The notes below the pieces were generated by a model. It was not told where the DNA came from. It did no database searches and was given only the letters and a program-made list of their open reading frames with translations. Positions 1 to 4,997 of a DNA stretch of 5,053 nt are shown here, piece by piece; position 1 is the stretch's first letter, and each line of letters begins with the position of its first letter. Both the position numbers and the translations under genes were made by a program. The stretch comes from Clostridium_AQ sp900552125 (GTDB lineage: Bacteria; Bacillota_I; Bacilli_A; Erysipelotrichales; Erysipelotrichaceae), in NCBI GenBank assembly GCA_037892765.1, contig JBBKBW010000083.1. The stretch is one strand, 5' to 3'.

Positions 1-17
1 GGAAAGGAGATGTGAAA

Positions 18-524
18 ATGATTCATAACGAACCACTAAAATCAGGTAATATCGGAATAGGTGTAAATAAGATGCAGGGGTATTTAAACCTAATGCAGGA
101 TCGTAACTTTATTAGTACTAGAAACCTTCAAGATGGAGTATTTGGCACAAGAACAGAACAGGCAGTAAGAGAATGGCAAAGCTATGCTGGACTTCCAGTT
201 ACTGGACAAATTGATGTAATGACATGGGATACCATTGTAAACAAACTAAGAGAACTGAATATTGTCACAAATATTCCAGTTGCTAGCCGTTCTTTCTTCT
301 TAAGCTCTGGAGCACAAGGCATATCTGTTTATAAAATGCAGGAATATTTAAATGAAATAGCAGCTAAAAATCCTTGTCTTCGCCCTATCCCTGTTGATGG
401 AATTTACGGGCCAAGAACAACAACTATGGTTCAGCAATTCCAATATTTATATGATTTAAATATAGATGGAGTCATAGGTAAAGCTACTTGGGATGCAATT
501 GTCAACGAACGTAATAAATTATAA
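18..524 (+). CDS. Small protein of two peptidoglycan-binding-type (PG_binding_1) repeats
   Basis: The 168-residue product consists almost entirely of two tandem copies of the PG_binding_1 fold. Each copy has a helix with KMQxYLN, then DGxFG/DGIYG(T/P)RT, then a hydrophobic helix, then a G-(V/K)-x-TWD-(T/A)-IV ending. The copies cover about residues 9-76 and 96-164 and are recognisably similar to each other. Such repeats usually target cell-wall hydrolases to peptidoglycan, but here there is no catalytic domain, no signal peptide and no membrane segment. Either it is an accessory binding module or it acts inside the cell or is released by lysis, as with spore or phage lytic modules; this is not resolved. 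The ATG at 18 is preferred over the in-frame GTG at 12, because GGAGA at 6-10 is well spaced only for the ATG. The frame stays open to the window edge, so an upstream extension cannot be fully excluded. A hairpin terminator follows the stop directly. Confidence 0.8.
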   Translation: MIHNEPLKSGNIGIGVNKMQGYLNLMQDRNFISTRNLQDGVFGTRTEQAVREWQSYAGLPVTGQIDVMTWDTIVNKLRELNIVTNIPVASRSFFLSSGAQGISVYKMQEYLNEIAAKNPCLRPIPVDGIYGPRTTTMVQQFQYLYDLNIDGVIGKATWDAIVNERNKL

Positions 525-525
525 A

Positions 526-549
526 AAAACACATGAATACATGTGTTTT
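526..549. terminator. Bidirectional hairpin terminator between convergent genes
   Basis: A perfect 10-base inverted repeat, AAAACACATG / CATGTGTTTT, is separated by the loop AATA. It has an A-run on its left side and ends in TTTT on its right. It fills the 25-base gap between the stops of the peptidoglycan-binding gene and the convergent 201-residue gene, so it can terminate transcription from both sides. The stem is A/T-rich and the T-tract short, so its efficiency is uncertain. Confidence 0.75.
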
Positions 550-1155
550 CTACATATAGCGATATACGCGATCAAATCCCAATACTATTTCTTCTACATA
601 TTTCTCAATTGCCTTTAGCTGATTTTTTTGAAACATTATCTGCATTCTTCTTTTCTGAACCAAATATGTTAATATTCCAATCATCAGACTTTCTATAGCC
701 GCACCAAAGAATGGTATATCTAATACGAAAAACAAGATAATAAAAACTACAAGAAACAAAATACCAATAATCATTGCTAATCGACGATTAATGTTTTTAT
801 AAGTATCTTCTAAAAATTCTGTATAACGATCAATAAACCTTAACATATCTTCGTTACAGGTGTAACCTTTGATATCTAATAAATGAGGACGTTTTTTTCG
901 AGGATTTTTAATACATTCCTGAATAGCTAACATTCGCATAGCACAATATCGAGCAGCATTTTTATTTTCCAGCTCCTCATAACGCACCCCTTTCATAAAC
1001 ATTATTTTAAGATATGATTCATCATCAAGCTGTTCCTTTGGCTGTTTGATCAAAACATTTAATCGTTCTTCCAGCTCATTGCTTAAACGATAATGAAGTA
1101 ACTCAAAATCATTCCAAACACTTTCTAATTCATCATCAAACATCTTTACATCCAT
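550..1155 (-). CDS. Unrecognised two-helix membrane protein, 201 residues
   Basis: I do not recognise a family for this protein. Residues 1-124 are charged and look alpha-helical, with acidic stretches (DDELE, NELEERL) and a basic patch NPRKKRP at about 84-90. Two hydrophobic segments follow at about 126-146 and 149-166, joined by a very short turn (DIPFF), which predicts a helical hairpin in the membrane. A basic QKRR follows the second helix, and the C-terminal ~35 residues are again helical and charged. Both ends are therefore likely cytoplasmic. There is no signal peptide and no obvious catalytic motif. The ATG at 1155 has AGGAG about seven bases upstream and a promoter matching its strand just beyond. 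The gene is monocistronic, and no functional link to the feo operon is visible. Confidence 0.8.
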   Translation of the reverse strand: MDVKMFDDELESVWNDFELLHYRLSNELEERLNVLIKQPKEQLDDESYLKIMFMKGVRYEELENKNAARYCAMRMLAIQECIKNPRKKRPHLLDIKGYTCNEDMLRFIDRYTEFLEDTYKNINRRLAMIIGILFLVVFIILFFVLDIPFFGAAIESLMIGILTYLVQKRRMQIMFQKNQLKAIEKYVEEIVLGFDRVYRYM

Positions 1156-1181
1156 AACATTTCTCCTCTAATAACAACGAT

Positions 1182-1210
1182 ATTATACCATCTCAGAAAA
1201 CTAAAACCAA
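1182..1210 (-). promoter_or_regulatory. Promoter of the 201-residue membrane protein gene
   Basis: Read on the minus strand, TTGGTT (1210-1205) and TATAAT (1187-1182) are exactly 17 bases apart. The -10 box matches the sigma-A consensus fully and is preceded by TGG, an extended -10. It lies 27 bases upstream of the start codon at 1155. The -35 box is weak. No operator-like repeat is seen here. Confidence 0.6.
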
Positions 1211-1292
1211 TATAGAATCAAGGAGTAAAAACAATATGCAAAGAATATATCACATCCTTGCAATTCAAATTCTTTATACTACTTTAAATTAA

Positions 1293-1330
1293 AAGTGATC
1301 CCTAAGTTGAACTAACTTTTGGGACCACTT
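1293..1330 (-). terminator. Hairpin terminator of the feo operon
   Basis: On the minus strand this folds into a lower stem AAGTGGTCCC / GGGATCACTT. It has ten pairs, one of them a G-U wobble that pairs only in the minus-strand transcript, which points to minus-strand function. A small internal loop and an upper five-pair stem AAGTT/AACTT follow. The stem runs into TTTTAATTT. It lies 4 bases downstream of the stop of the Cys-rich peptide gene, the last gene of the feo operon. Confidence 0.7.
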
Positions 1331-1334
1331 CTAT

Positions 1335-1505
1335 TTATATATTCTGATGTTCTCCTTTTTTATAAGCCTCATAAAGAGATGAACCCTGCATACAACCCTT
1401 TGAACAGCTTCCGCAGCCTTTACTACAGGAATCCTGATGATGGATATTTCGTATACAAAAGACAATTAATACTAGAAGTAATACGGATATAATGATTGTA
1501 GCCAT
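1335..1505 (-). CDS. FeoB-associated Cys-rich membrane peptide, 56 residues
   Basis: This is a hand-read small gene. Translation gives an N-terminal hydrophobic helix (about residues 3-18, beginning MATIIISVLLL), a short polar stretch with two His (22-23), then four cysteines spaced CX3CX2CX3C (Cys27, 31, 34, 38) in a Gly/Ser/Lys-rich segment and a polar tail. A single membrane helix followed by a Cys cluster, directly after feoB, is the hallmark of the FeoB-associated Cys-rich membrane protein family. Its role is not well defined; proposals include aiding Fe(II) passage through FeoB or binding metal at the inner membrane face. GAGGTG lies 8 bases upstream of the ATG. It begins 30 bases after the feoB stop, on the same strand and with no terminator between, so it is the last gene of the operon. 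Confidence 0.88.
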   Translation of the reverse strand: MATIIISVLLLVLIVFCIRNIHHQDSCSKGCGSCSKGCMQGSSLYEAYKKGEHQNI

Positions 1506-1535
1506 ATATACAACACCTCTTTTCTATAGATTTAC

Positions 1536-3680
1536 TTATGCTTTAGCATGTGCTTCTTTGAAAGAAGCATCTTCTTTTCTTTCTGGACGGAATAAGAAAT
1601 AGATAAAGCCTACGAATACAACAAACGCTAGTATAACACCAATACCAAATGAACCAGTTATAATTGTATTTGCGAACTGATAAATCATAAAGCTAATTAA
1701 ATAAGCGAAAATACATTGATATGCGATTGCAAAGATTGTCCATTTTGTGTTATTCATTTCACGTTTAATAGCACCAATAGCTGCAAAACATGGAGCACAT
1801 AATAAGTTAAATACTAGGAATGAATATGCTGCCGCAACTGTAAAACTTTGTGCTAAAGTACCCCAGATTTCTACACCATCTTCTGCAACTTCTGCAAATC
1901 CGAATAGAATACCAAAGGTTGCGACTACATTTTCTTTTGCGACTAAACCTGTGATAGCTGCTACACTTGCCTGCCAGTTTCCCCAACCTAATGGCGCAAA
2001 AATTGGTGCTATTACAGAACCAATATTAGCTAAGAAACTTTGATTCAATTCTGTTTCTTCTAACATTGTGAAGCTTCCATTTACCATACCAAATCTAGAT
2101 GTAAACCAGATAAAGATAGTTGATAATAAGATGATGCTTCCAGCTTTTTTAATGAAGCTAGAACCACGTTCCCACATACTACGTAATACATTCATTACCT
2201 TTGGCATATGATACGCAGGTAATTCCATAACAAATGGAGAAGGATCTCCTGCAAACATACGGGTTTTCTTTAACATGATTCCAGAGATTATAATAGCCGC
2301 AATACCTACAAAATAAGCACTAGGAGCTACCCAGCTAGCTTCGTTAAATAAAGCCCCAGCAATTAACGCAATAATAGGTAATTTCGCACTACAAGGAATA
2401 AAAGTTGTTGTCATGATTGTCATACGACGATCTTTTTCATTTTCAATTGTTCTGCTTGCCATTACACCCGGAACCCCACATCCTGTACCAATCAGCATTG
2501 GAATAAAAGATTTCCCAGAAAGACCAAATTTTCTAAAGATACGATCCATGATGAAGGCAATTCTTGCCATGTATCCACAATCTTCCAATATTGCTAGGAA
2601 CAAGAATAAAACAAGCATTTGTGGCACAAATCCTAATACTGCACCGATTCCTGCAACAATTCCATCTACAATCAAGGAAACTAGCCAGTCTGCTGTACCA
2701 ATTGAAACTAAGAAACTCTCAACAGTAGGTGGAATAATTTCACCAAACAATACATCATTTGTCCAGTCTGTTACATATGTACCAACAGTTGTAACTGATA
2801 CATAGTAAACAATATACATAACCAATGCAAAGATTGGAAGTGCCGCCCAGCGATTTGTCACAACACGGTCAATCTTATCACTGATCGTCATACCTTGTGT
2901 TTTTTTCTTATATGTTTCTTTTAATACTTCTGCAATAAATTCATAACGAGCATTCGTAATAATACTTTCTGCATCATCGTCATATTCATCTTCTAATTTT
3001 GTACGTATCGTATTTAAATCATTTTTTTCCTGTGCATTTAAATCCGCAGTTTCCATCATTTTTTCATCATTTTCGAGATATTTTACCGCGTACCACAGAC
3101 TTCTATTTTCTTTATTCATTACATTAGGAAATGATAAAATCTGATCTAATGATGTTTTCAATAAATCACTATAACAGCTTGGATAATGACATTTCGTTCC
3201 TAATAATTTTACAGCCCCTTCGATTAAAGCATCTAATCCGCGATTCTTTAAAGCTGATACCTCCACAATCGGAATACCTAAAACATTAGACAGCTTCTTT
3301 GTGTTGATTTCCGTTTTTTCCTGTTCAATGATATCCATCATATTTAATGCACCAATTACTGGAATACCTGTTTCCTGAAGCTGTGTAGTCAAATATAAAT
3401 TTCTTTCTAAGTTTGTCGCATCAATAATGTTGATAATAACATCTGGCTGTTCATTGATTAAATAATTTCTAGCGACAACTTCATCTAAAGAATATGGTGA
3501 CAAAGAATAAATCCCAGGTAGGTCAGTTAAAATTACATCTTTATGACCTTTTAATTTACCTTCCTTTTTCTCTACAGTTACACCTGGCCAGTTACCTACA
3601 TATTGATTACTGCCAGTTAAAGCATTAAACATTGTTGTTTTTCCACAGTTTGGATTACCTACTAATGCAATTCTTTTCAT
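1536..3680 (-). CDS. feoB: Ferrous iron transport protein B (FeoB)
   Basis: FeoB is the inner-membrane Fe(II) importer with a fused cytosolic GTPase. The 714-residue length is normal for Bacillota. The N-terminal G domain carries G1 GNPNCGKT (8-15), the switch region around Thr35, G3 DLPG (53-56), G4 NMMD (113-116) and G5 SALK (142-145). A helical GDP-dissociation-inhibitor-like region extends to about 275. The membrane part holds the family signatures EDCGYMAR (366-373), PMLIGTGCGVPG (394-405) with Cys401, FIPCSAKLP (427-435) with Cys430, and LLCAPC (626-631), in about ten helices. These conserved cysteines match the metal-path residues known for the family. All motifs are intact and no frameshift is seen. 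GGAGGG lies a few bases upstream of the ATG. Two feoA genes lie upstream and the Cys-rich peptide downstream. A palindrome at 3695-3710 sits just before the ribosome binding site and may give feoB separate control. Confidence 0.98.
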   Translation of the reverse strand: MKRIALVGNPNCGKTTMFNALTGSNQYVGNWPGVTVEKKEGKLKGHKDVILTDLPGIYSLSPYSLDEVVARNYLINEQPDVIINIIDATNLERNLYLTTQLQETGIPVIGALNMMDIIEQEKTEINTKKLSNVLGIPIVEVSALKNRGLDALIEGAVKLLGTKCHYPSCYSDLLKTSLDQILSFPNVMNKENRSLWYAVKYLENDEKMMETADLNAQEKNDLNTIRTKLEDEYDDDAESIITNARYEFIAEVLKETYKKKTQGMTISDKIDRVVTNRWAALPIFALVMYIVYYVSVTTVGTYVTDWTNDVLFGEIIPPTVESFLVSIGTADWLVSLIVDGIVAGIGAVLGFVPQMLVLFLFLAILEDCGYMARIAFIMDRIFRKFGLSGKSFIPMLIGTGCGVPGVMASRTIENEKDRRMTIMTTTFIPCSAKLPIIALIAGALFNEASWVAPSAYFVGIAAIIISGIMLKKTRMFAGDPSPFVMELPAYHMPKVMNVLRSMWERGSSFIKKAGSIILLSTIFIWFTSRFGMVNGSFTMLEETELNQSFLANIGSVIAPIFAPLGWGNWQASVAAITGLVAKENVVATFGILFGFAEVAEDGVEIWGTLAQSFTVAAAYSFLVFNLLCAPCFAAIGAIKREMNNTKWTIFAIAYQCIFAYLISFMIYQFANTIITGSFGIGVILAFVVFVGFIYFLFRPERKEDASFKEAHAKA

Positions 3681-3694
3681 ACGATCCCTCCTAT

Positions 3695-3710
3695 GTTAGT
3701 TGAAACTAAC
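3695..3710. promoter_or_regulatory. Palindromic GTTAG-N6-CTAAC site between feoA and feoB
   Basis: GTTAGTTGAAACTAAC has seven-base inverted arms around a two-base centre. It shares the form GTTAG-N6-CTAAC with the sites in the feo promoter region. It lies in the 46-base gap before feoB, four bases ahead of AGGAGGG. As RNA it would be only a short weak hairpin with no U-tract, so an operator for a DNA-binding repressor is favoured over a terminator. A weak possible promoter (TTGAAG, 17 bases, TAGAAA) lies just upstream on the minus strand. Confidence 0.5.
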
Positions 3711-3726
3711 TCAATTTCTAAAAAAA

Positions 3727-3948
3727 TTAAGCATCTACTTCAATCAAAGATGCATCCGCTTTACGAATACTAAGCTCATATCCTCGTACAGTCAGTTCAA
3801 TAGGATCCCCTAATGGAGCTACTTTACGAACATATACTTCGGTATTTTTGGTAAGACCCATATCCATCATCTTTTTCTTCATCGATCCAGTTAAAAGCAA
3901 TTTGCGAATCGTCACTGTTTTCCCTGGCTTTACTTCATTTAAAGTCAT
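3727..3948 (-). CDS. feoA: FeoA family protein (second copy, adjacent to feoB)
   Basis: This is a 73-residue SH3-like FeoA protein, a small cytosolic partner thought to bind FeoB and modulate its GTPase or assembly. The sequence shows the usual FeoA order: an N-terminal strand LNEVKPGKTVTI, then GSMKKKMMDMGLTKNTEV (the MxxMGL helix-turn), then the hallmark APLGDPIELTVRGYELSIRKADA. This copy carries the more classical C-terminal motif of the two. AGGAGGG upstream overlaps the TAG stop of the first feoA. The gap of only 12 bases implies translational coupling. Confidence 0.95.
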   Translation of the reverse strand: MTLNEVKPGKTVTIRKLLLTGSMKKKMMDMGLTKNTEVYVRKVAPLGDPIELTVRGYELSIRKADASLIEVDA

Positions 3949-3960
3949 ACTAATTCCCTC

Positions 3961-4173
3961 CTACTTAACATGAATGCGGTTAGATAATGACCTATCTAAT
4001 GCAATACGCGTATTTTTCACATGGATGATTACATTACCATTTAATTCATTCACCACACTAACATTGGCTCCTTCTACAAATCCCAAAGATGCTAGATGAC
4101 TGCGAACTTCATCTCTGCCACTAATTTTAGCTATTTGAAAATCTTTTCCTATTGGTGCTGATGTTAAAATCAT
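3961..4173 (-). CDS. feoA: FeoA family protein (first copy, promoter-proximal)
   Basis: This 70-residue FeoA-like SH3 domain protein is the first gene of the feo operon. The recognisable pieces are an N-terminal LTSAPIGKDFQIAKI strand, RSHLASLGFVEGANVSVV (the FeoA helix and turn), and a last strand pair NVIIHVKNTRIALDRSLSNRIHV, where a regular FeoA has the GDPIELTVRG...LRK motif. It is clearly diverged from the second copy, so the two are unlikely to be recent duplicates. Tandem FeoA proteins are common in Bacillota and may form hetero-oligomers on FeoB; this is inference. A full AAAGGAGGT ribosome binding site (4181-4189) precedes the ATG. The promoter lies 46-74 bases upstream. Confidence 0.93.
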   Translation of the reverse strand: MILTSAPIGKDFQIAKISGRDEVRSHLASLGFVEGANVSVVNELNGNVIIHVKNTRIALDRSLSNRIHVK

Positions 4174-4190
4174 AAAGTCAACCTCCTTTT

Positions 4191-4206
4191 GTTAGAATAC
4201 GCTAAC
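4191..4206. promoter_or_regulatory. Palindromic operator-like site downstream of the feo promoter
   Basis: GTTAG-AATACG-CTAAC has perfect five-base inverted arms around six bases. It lies between the predicted feo transcription start (about 4212) and the feoA ribosome binding site, around +6 to +21, where a bound repressor would block transcription. Its centre is 30 bases, close to three helix turns, from the centre of the site at 4221-4236, so two dimers could bind the same face of the DNA. The regulator is not known; a DtxR/MntR-type metal-dependent repressor is the leading guess. Confidence 0.6.
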
Positions 4207-4218
4207 CTTTACACACAA

Positions 4219-4247
4219 ATATTAGCACAGGCTAACTCACAAGTCAA
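4219..4247 (-). promoter_or_regulatory. Promoter of the feo operon
   Basis: On the minus strand, TTGACT (4247-4242) and TAATAT (4224-4219) are separated by 17 bases. The spacer ends in TGC, giving an extended -10. The predicted start of transcription is near 4212, with a leader of roughly 40 bases before feoA. The spacer contains AGTTAGCC, also found in the spacer of the divergent HMA promoter. Confidence 0.7.
4221..4236. promoter_or_regulatory. Palindromic operator-like site overlapping the feo spacer and -10 box
   Basis: ATTAG-CACAGG-CTAAC has TTAG/CTAA arms around six bases, with only the outermost pair imperfect. It covers the spacer and part of the -10 box of the feo promoter, so a bound protein would exclude RNA polymerase. 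On the minus strand it reads GTTAGCC, which matches part of the known DtxR box (TTAGGTTAGCCTAACCTAA). The full 19-base box is not present, so the family assignment is inference. Confidence 0.6.
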
Positions 4248-4316
4248 TACAATTTGTTTCTAGAAAGCCCTTTCATTAATTTTTGTCAAGTAATTTACCC
4301 AACTTTTTTAATTTTC

Positions 4317-4345
4317 TTGACGAACAAAGTTAGCCGTGATAAACT
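4317..4345 (+). promoter_or_regulatory. Promoter of the HMA-domain gene, with an embedded operator-like half-site
   Basis: TTGACG (4317-4322) and TAAACT (4340-4345) are 17 bases apart, with TGA before the -10 box (extended -10). Transcription would start near 4352, about 17 bases before the ATG. The spacer holds AGTTAGCC (4328-4335). Around the same centre, AAAGTT (4326-4331) and AACTTT (4342-4347) form a degenerate palindrome over the -10 box. The layout copies that of the feo promoter. Confidence 0.65.
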
Positions 4346-4368
4346 TTAAGCAGAATCGAGGTGATCAT

Positions 4369-4716
4369 ATGGCTACCTTTATAATCGTAACAGTTCTGAT
4401 ATTGTATACTGTATTTGCATTTAGACAATCAAGAAAAAGAATTCAAAATGGCTGTTGCGGTGGAAGCAATACTTCTGTTTTAAAAGAAAAAGTGAATCCT
4501 AAAGACTATGCATATCATAAACAATACAAAGCGGAAGGAATGCATTGTGAAAACTGTGCCGCAAAAATCAAACAAGGACTTGATCAATTAGATAATGTAA
4601 AATCAGATGTTAGCTTAAAGAAAAATACAGTAGATATTTACAGTAATAAAACTATCAATCAACAAGAAATATTCACTTGTGTAGAAGAATTAGGCTATAA
4701 ACTCATAGAACAATGA
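4369..4716 (+). CDS. Membrane-anchored heavy-metal-associated (HMA) domain protein
   Basis: This 115-residue protein has three parts. First comes an N-terminal membrane helix (about residues 3-18) with a following basic stretch RQSRKR, which predicts the C-terminal part in the cytoplasm. Next is a short Cys motif NGCCGG (27-32) and a charged linker. Last is an HMA domain (about 52-115) with the metal-binding loop GMHCENC (57-63; Cys60 and Cys63) and the typical ending CVEELGYK. HMA domains bind soft or transition metals such as Cu(I) or Zn(II) and pass them to partner proteins. The start, MATFIIVTVLILY, closely resembles that of the FeoB-associated peptide (MATIIISVLLL). The ATG at 4369 with GAGGTG five bases upstream is chosen; the in-frame GTG at 4336 lies inside the promoter and has no ribosome binding site. 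TGA is followed at once by an in-frame TAA. Metal specificity cannot be read from the sequence. Confidence 0.88.
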   Translation: MATFIIVTVLILYTVFAFRQSRKRIQNGCCGGSNTSVLKEKVNPKDYAYHKQYKAEGMHCENCAAKIKQGLDQLDNVKSDVSLKKNTVDIYSNKTINQQEIFTCVEELGYKLIEQ

Positions 4717-4718
4717 TA

Positions 4719-4764
4719 AAAGAAGCTGCTTAATGATTGCTTAATCAATCATAGCAGCTTCTTT
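4719..4764. terminator. Long bidirectional hairpin terminator
   Basis: AAAGAAGCTGCT (4719-4730) pairs with AGCAGCTTCTTT (4753-4764). After a two-base bulge, ATGATTG (4733-4739) pairs with CAATCAT (4746-4752), closing a six-base loop. Both outer flanks are A- or T-rich, so it can act for the HMA gene on plus and for the convergent rubredoxin-like gene on minus, whose stop lies two bases beyond. Confidence 0.85.
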
Positions 4765-4766
4765 AT

Positions 4767-4940
4767 CTATTTATTAATTGCGAAAAACTGATTTGTCGCA
4801 GATTCTATTTCAGATTCCATATCACGCTGATGAAAATGTTCTTTTCCATGATCACATAACGGACATACATAATCATCTGGCTCTTTTGTGAAATCTTCTC
4901 CATCATATACATATCCGCAAATATCGCACATCCATGTCAT
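4767..4940 (-). CDS. Short rubredoxin-like iron protein, 57 residues
   Basis: This is a hand-read small gene. The product begins MTWMCDICGYVYDGED and continues to PDDYVCPLCDHGKEHF, giving the rubredoxin pair of metal knuckles: CxxCGY (Cys5, Cys8) and CPxC (Cys26, Cys29), expected to hold one Fe in an FeCys4 site. The spacing between knuckles is about 17 residues, shorter than the roughly 30 of a full rubredoxin and more like the rubredoxin-like domain of rubrerythrins. The second knuckle ends CPLCD rather than the usual CPxCG. A short acidic helical tail (MESEIESATNQFF) follows. The likely role is cytosolic one-electron transfer or oxidative-stress chemistry, but binding of zinc instead of iron is possible. 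GAGGG lies about nine bases upstream of the ATG. Confidence 0.85.
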   Translation of the reverse strand: MTWMCDICGYVYDGEDFTKEPDDYVCPLCDHGKEHFHQRDMESEIESATNQFFAINK

Positions 4941-4968
4941 AATATTTTTCCCTCACTTTCTTTTACAT

Positions 4969-4997
4969 ATTATACATAAAGTAAGCTTATATGTCAT
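4969..4997 (-). promoter_or_regulatory. Promoter of the rubredoxin-like gene
   Basis: On the minus strand, ATGACA (4997-4992) and a perfect TATAAT (4974-4969) are 17 bases apart, 28 bases upstream of the start codon. No GTTAG-type operator is visible here, so this gene does not appear to share the feo control. The rest of the window, to 5053, is A/T-rich and holds no gene I can support. Confidence 0.65.

Noticed and set aside
12..17. GTG start at 12 for the peptidoglycan-binding protein
   Set aside because: It is only one base from the GGAGA binding site, which is too close. The ATG at 18 is spaced correctly.
1747..2043. 98-residue plus-strand open frame
   Set aside because: It lies wholly inside feoB on the opposite strand, has no ribosome binding site or family features, and its composition is that of an antisense frame.
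2413..2805. 130-residue plus-strand open frame
   Set aside because: It is antisense to the conserved membrane core of feoB, and its sequence reads as a shadow of that gene.
4261..4289. A second minus-strand feo promoter from the perfect TTGACA at 4289-4284
   Set aside because: At 17-18 bases it faces only TTTCTA or TTCTAG, which is a poor -10 box. The promoter at 4247-4219 fits much better.
4336..4368. GTG start at 4336 extending the HMA protein by 11 residues
   Set aside because: This start overlaps the predicted promoter spacer and -10 box and has no ribosome binding site. The ATG at 4369 has GAGGTG at the right distance.
4174..4368. Riboswitch in the feo or HMA leader
   Set aside because: The predicted leaders are only about 40 and 17 bases long, too short for a known aptamer, and the repeats are better explained as protein-binding palindromes.
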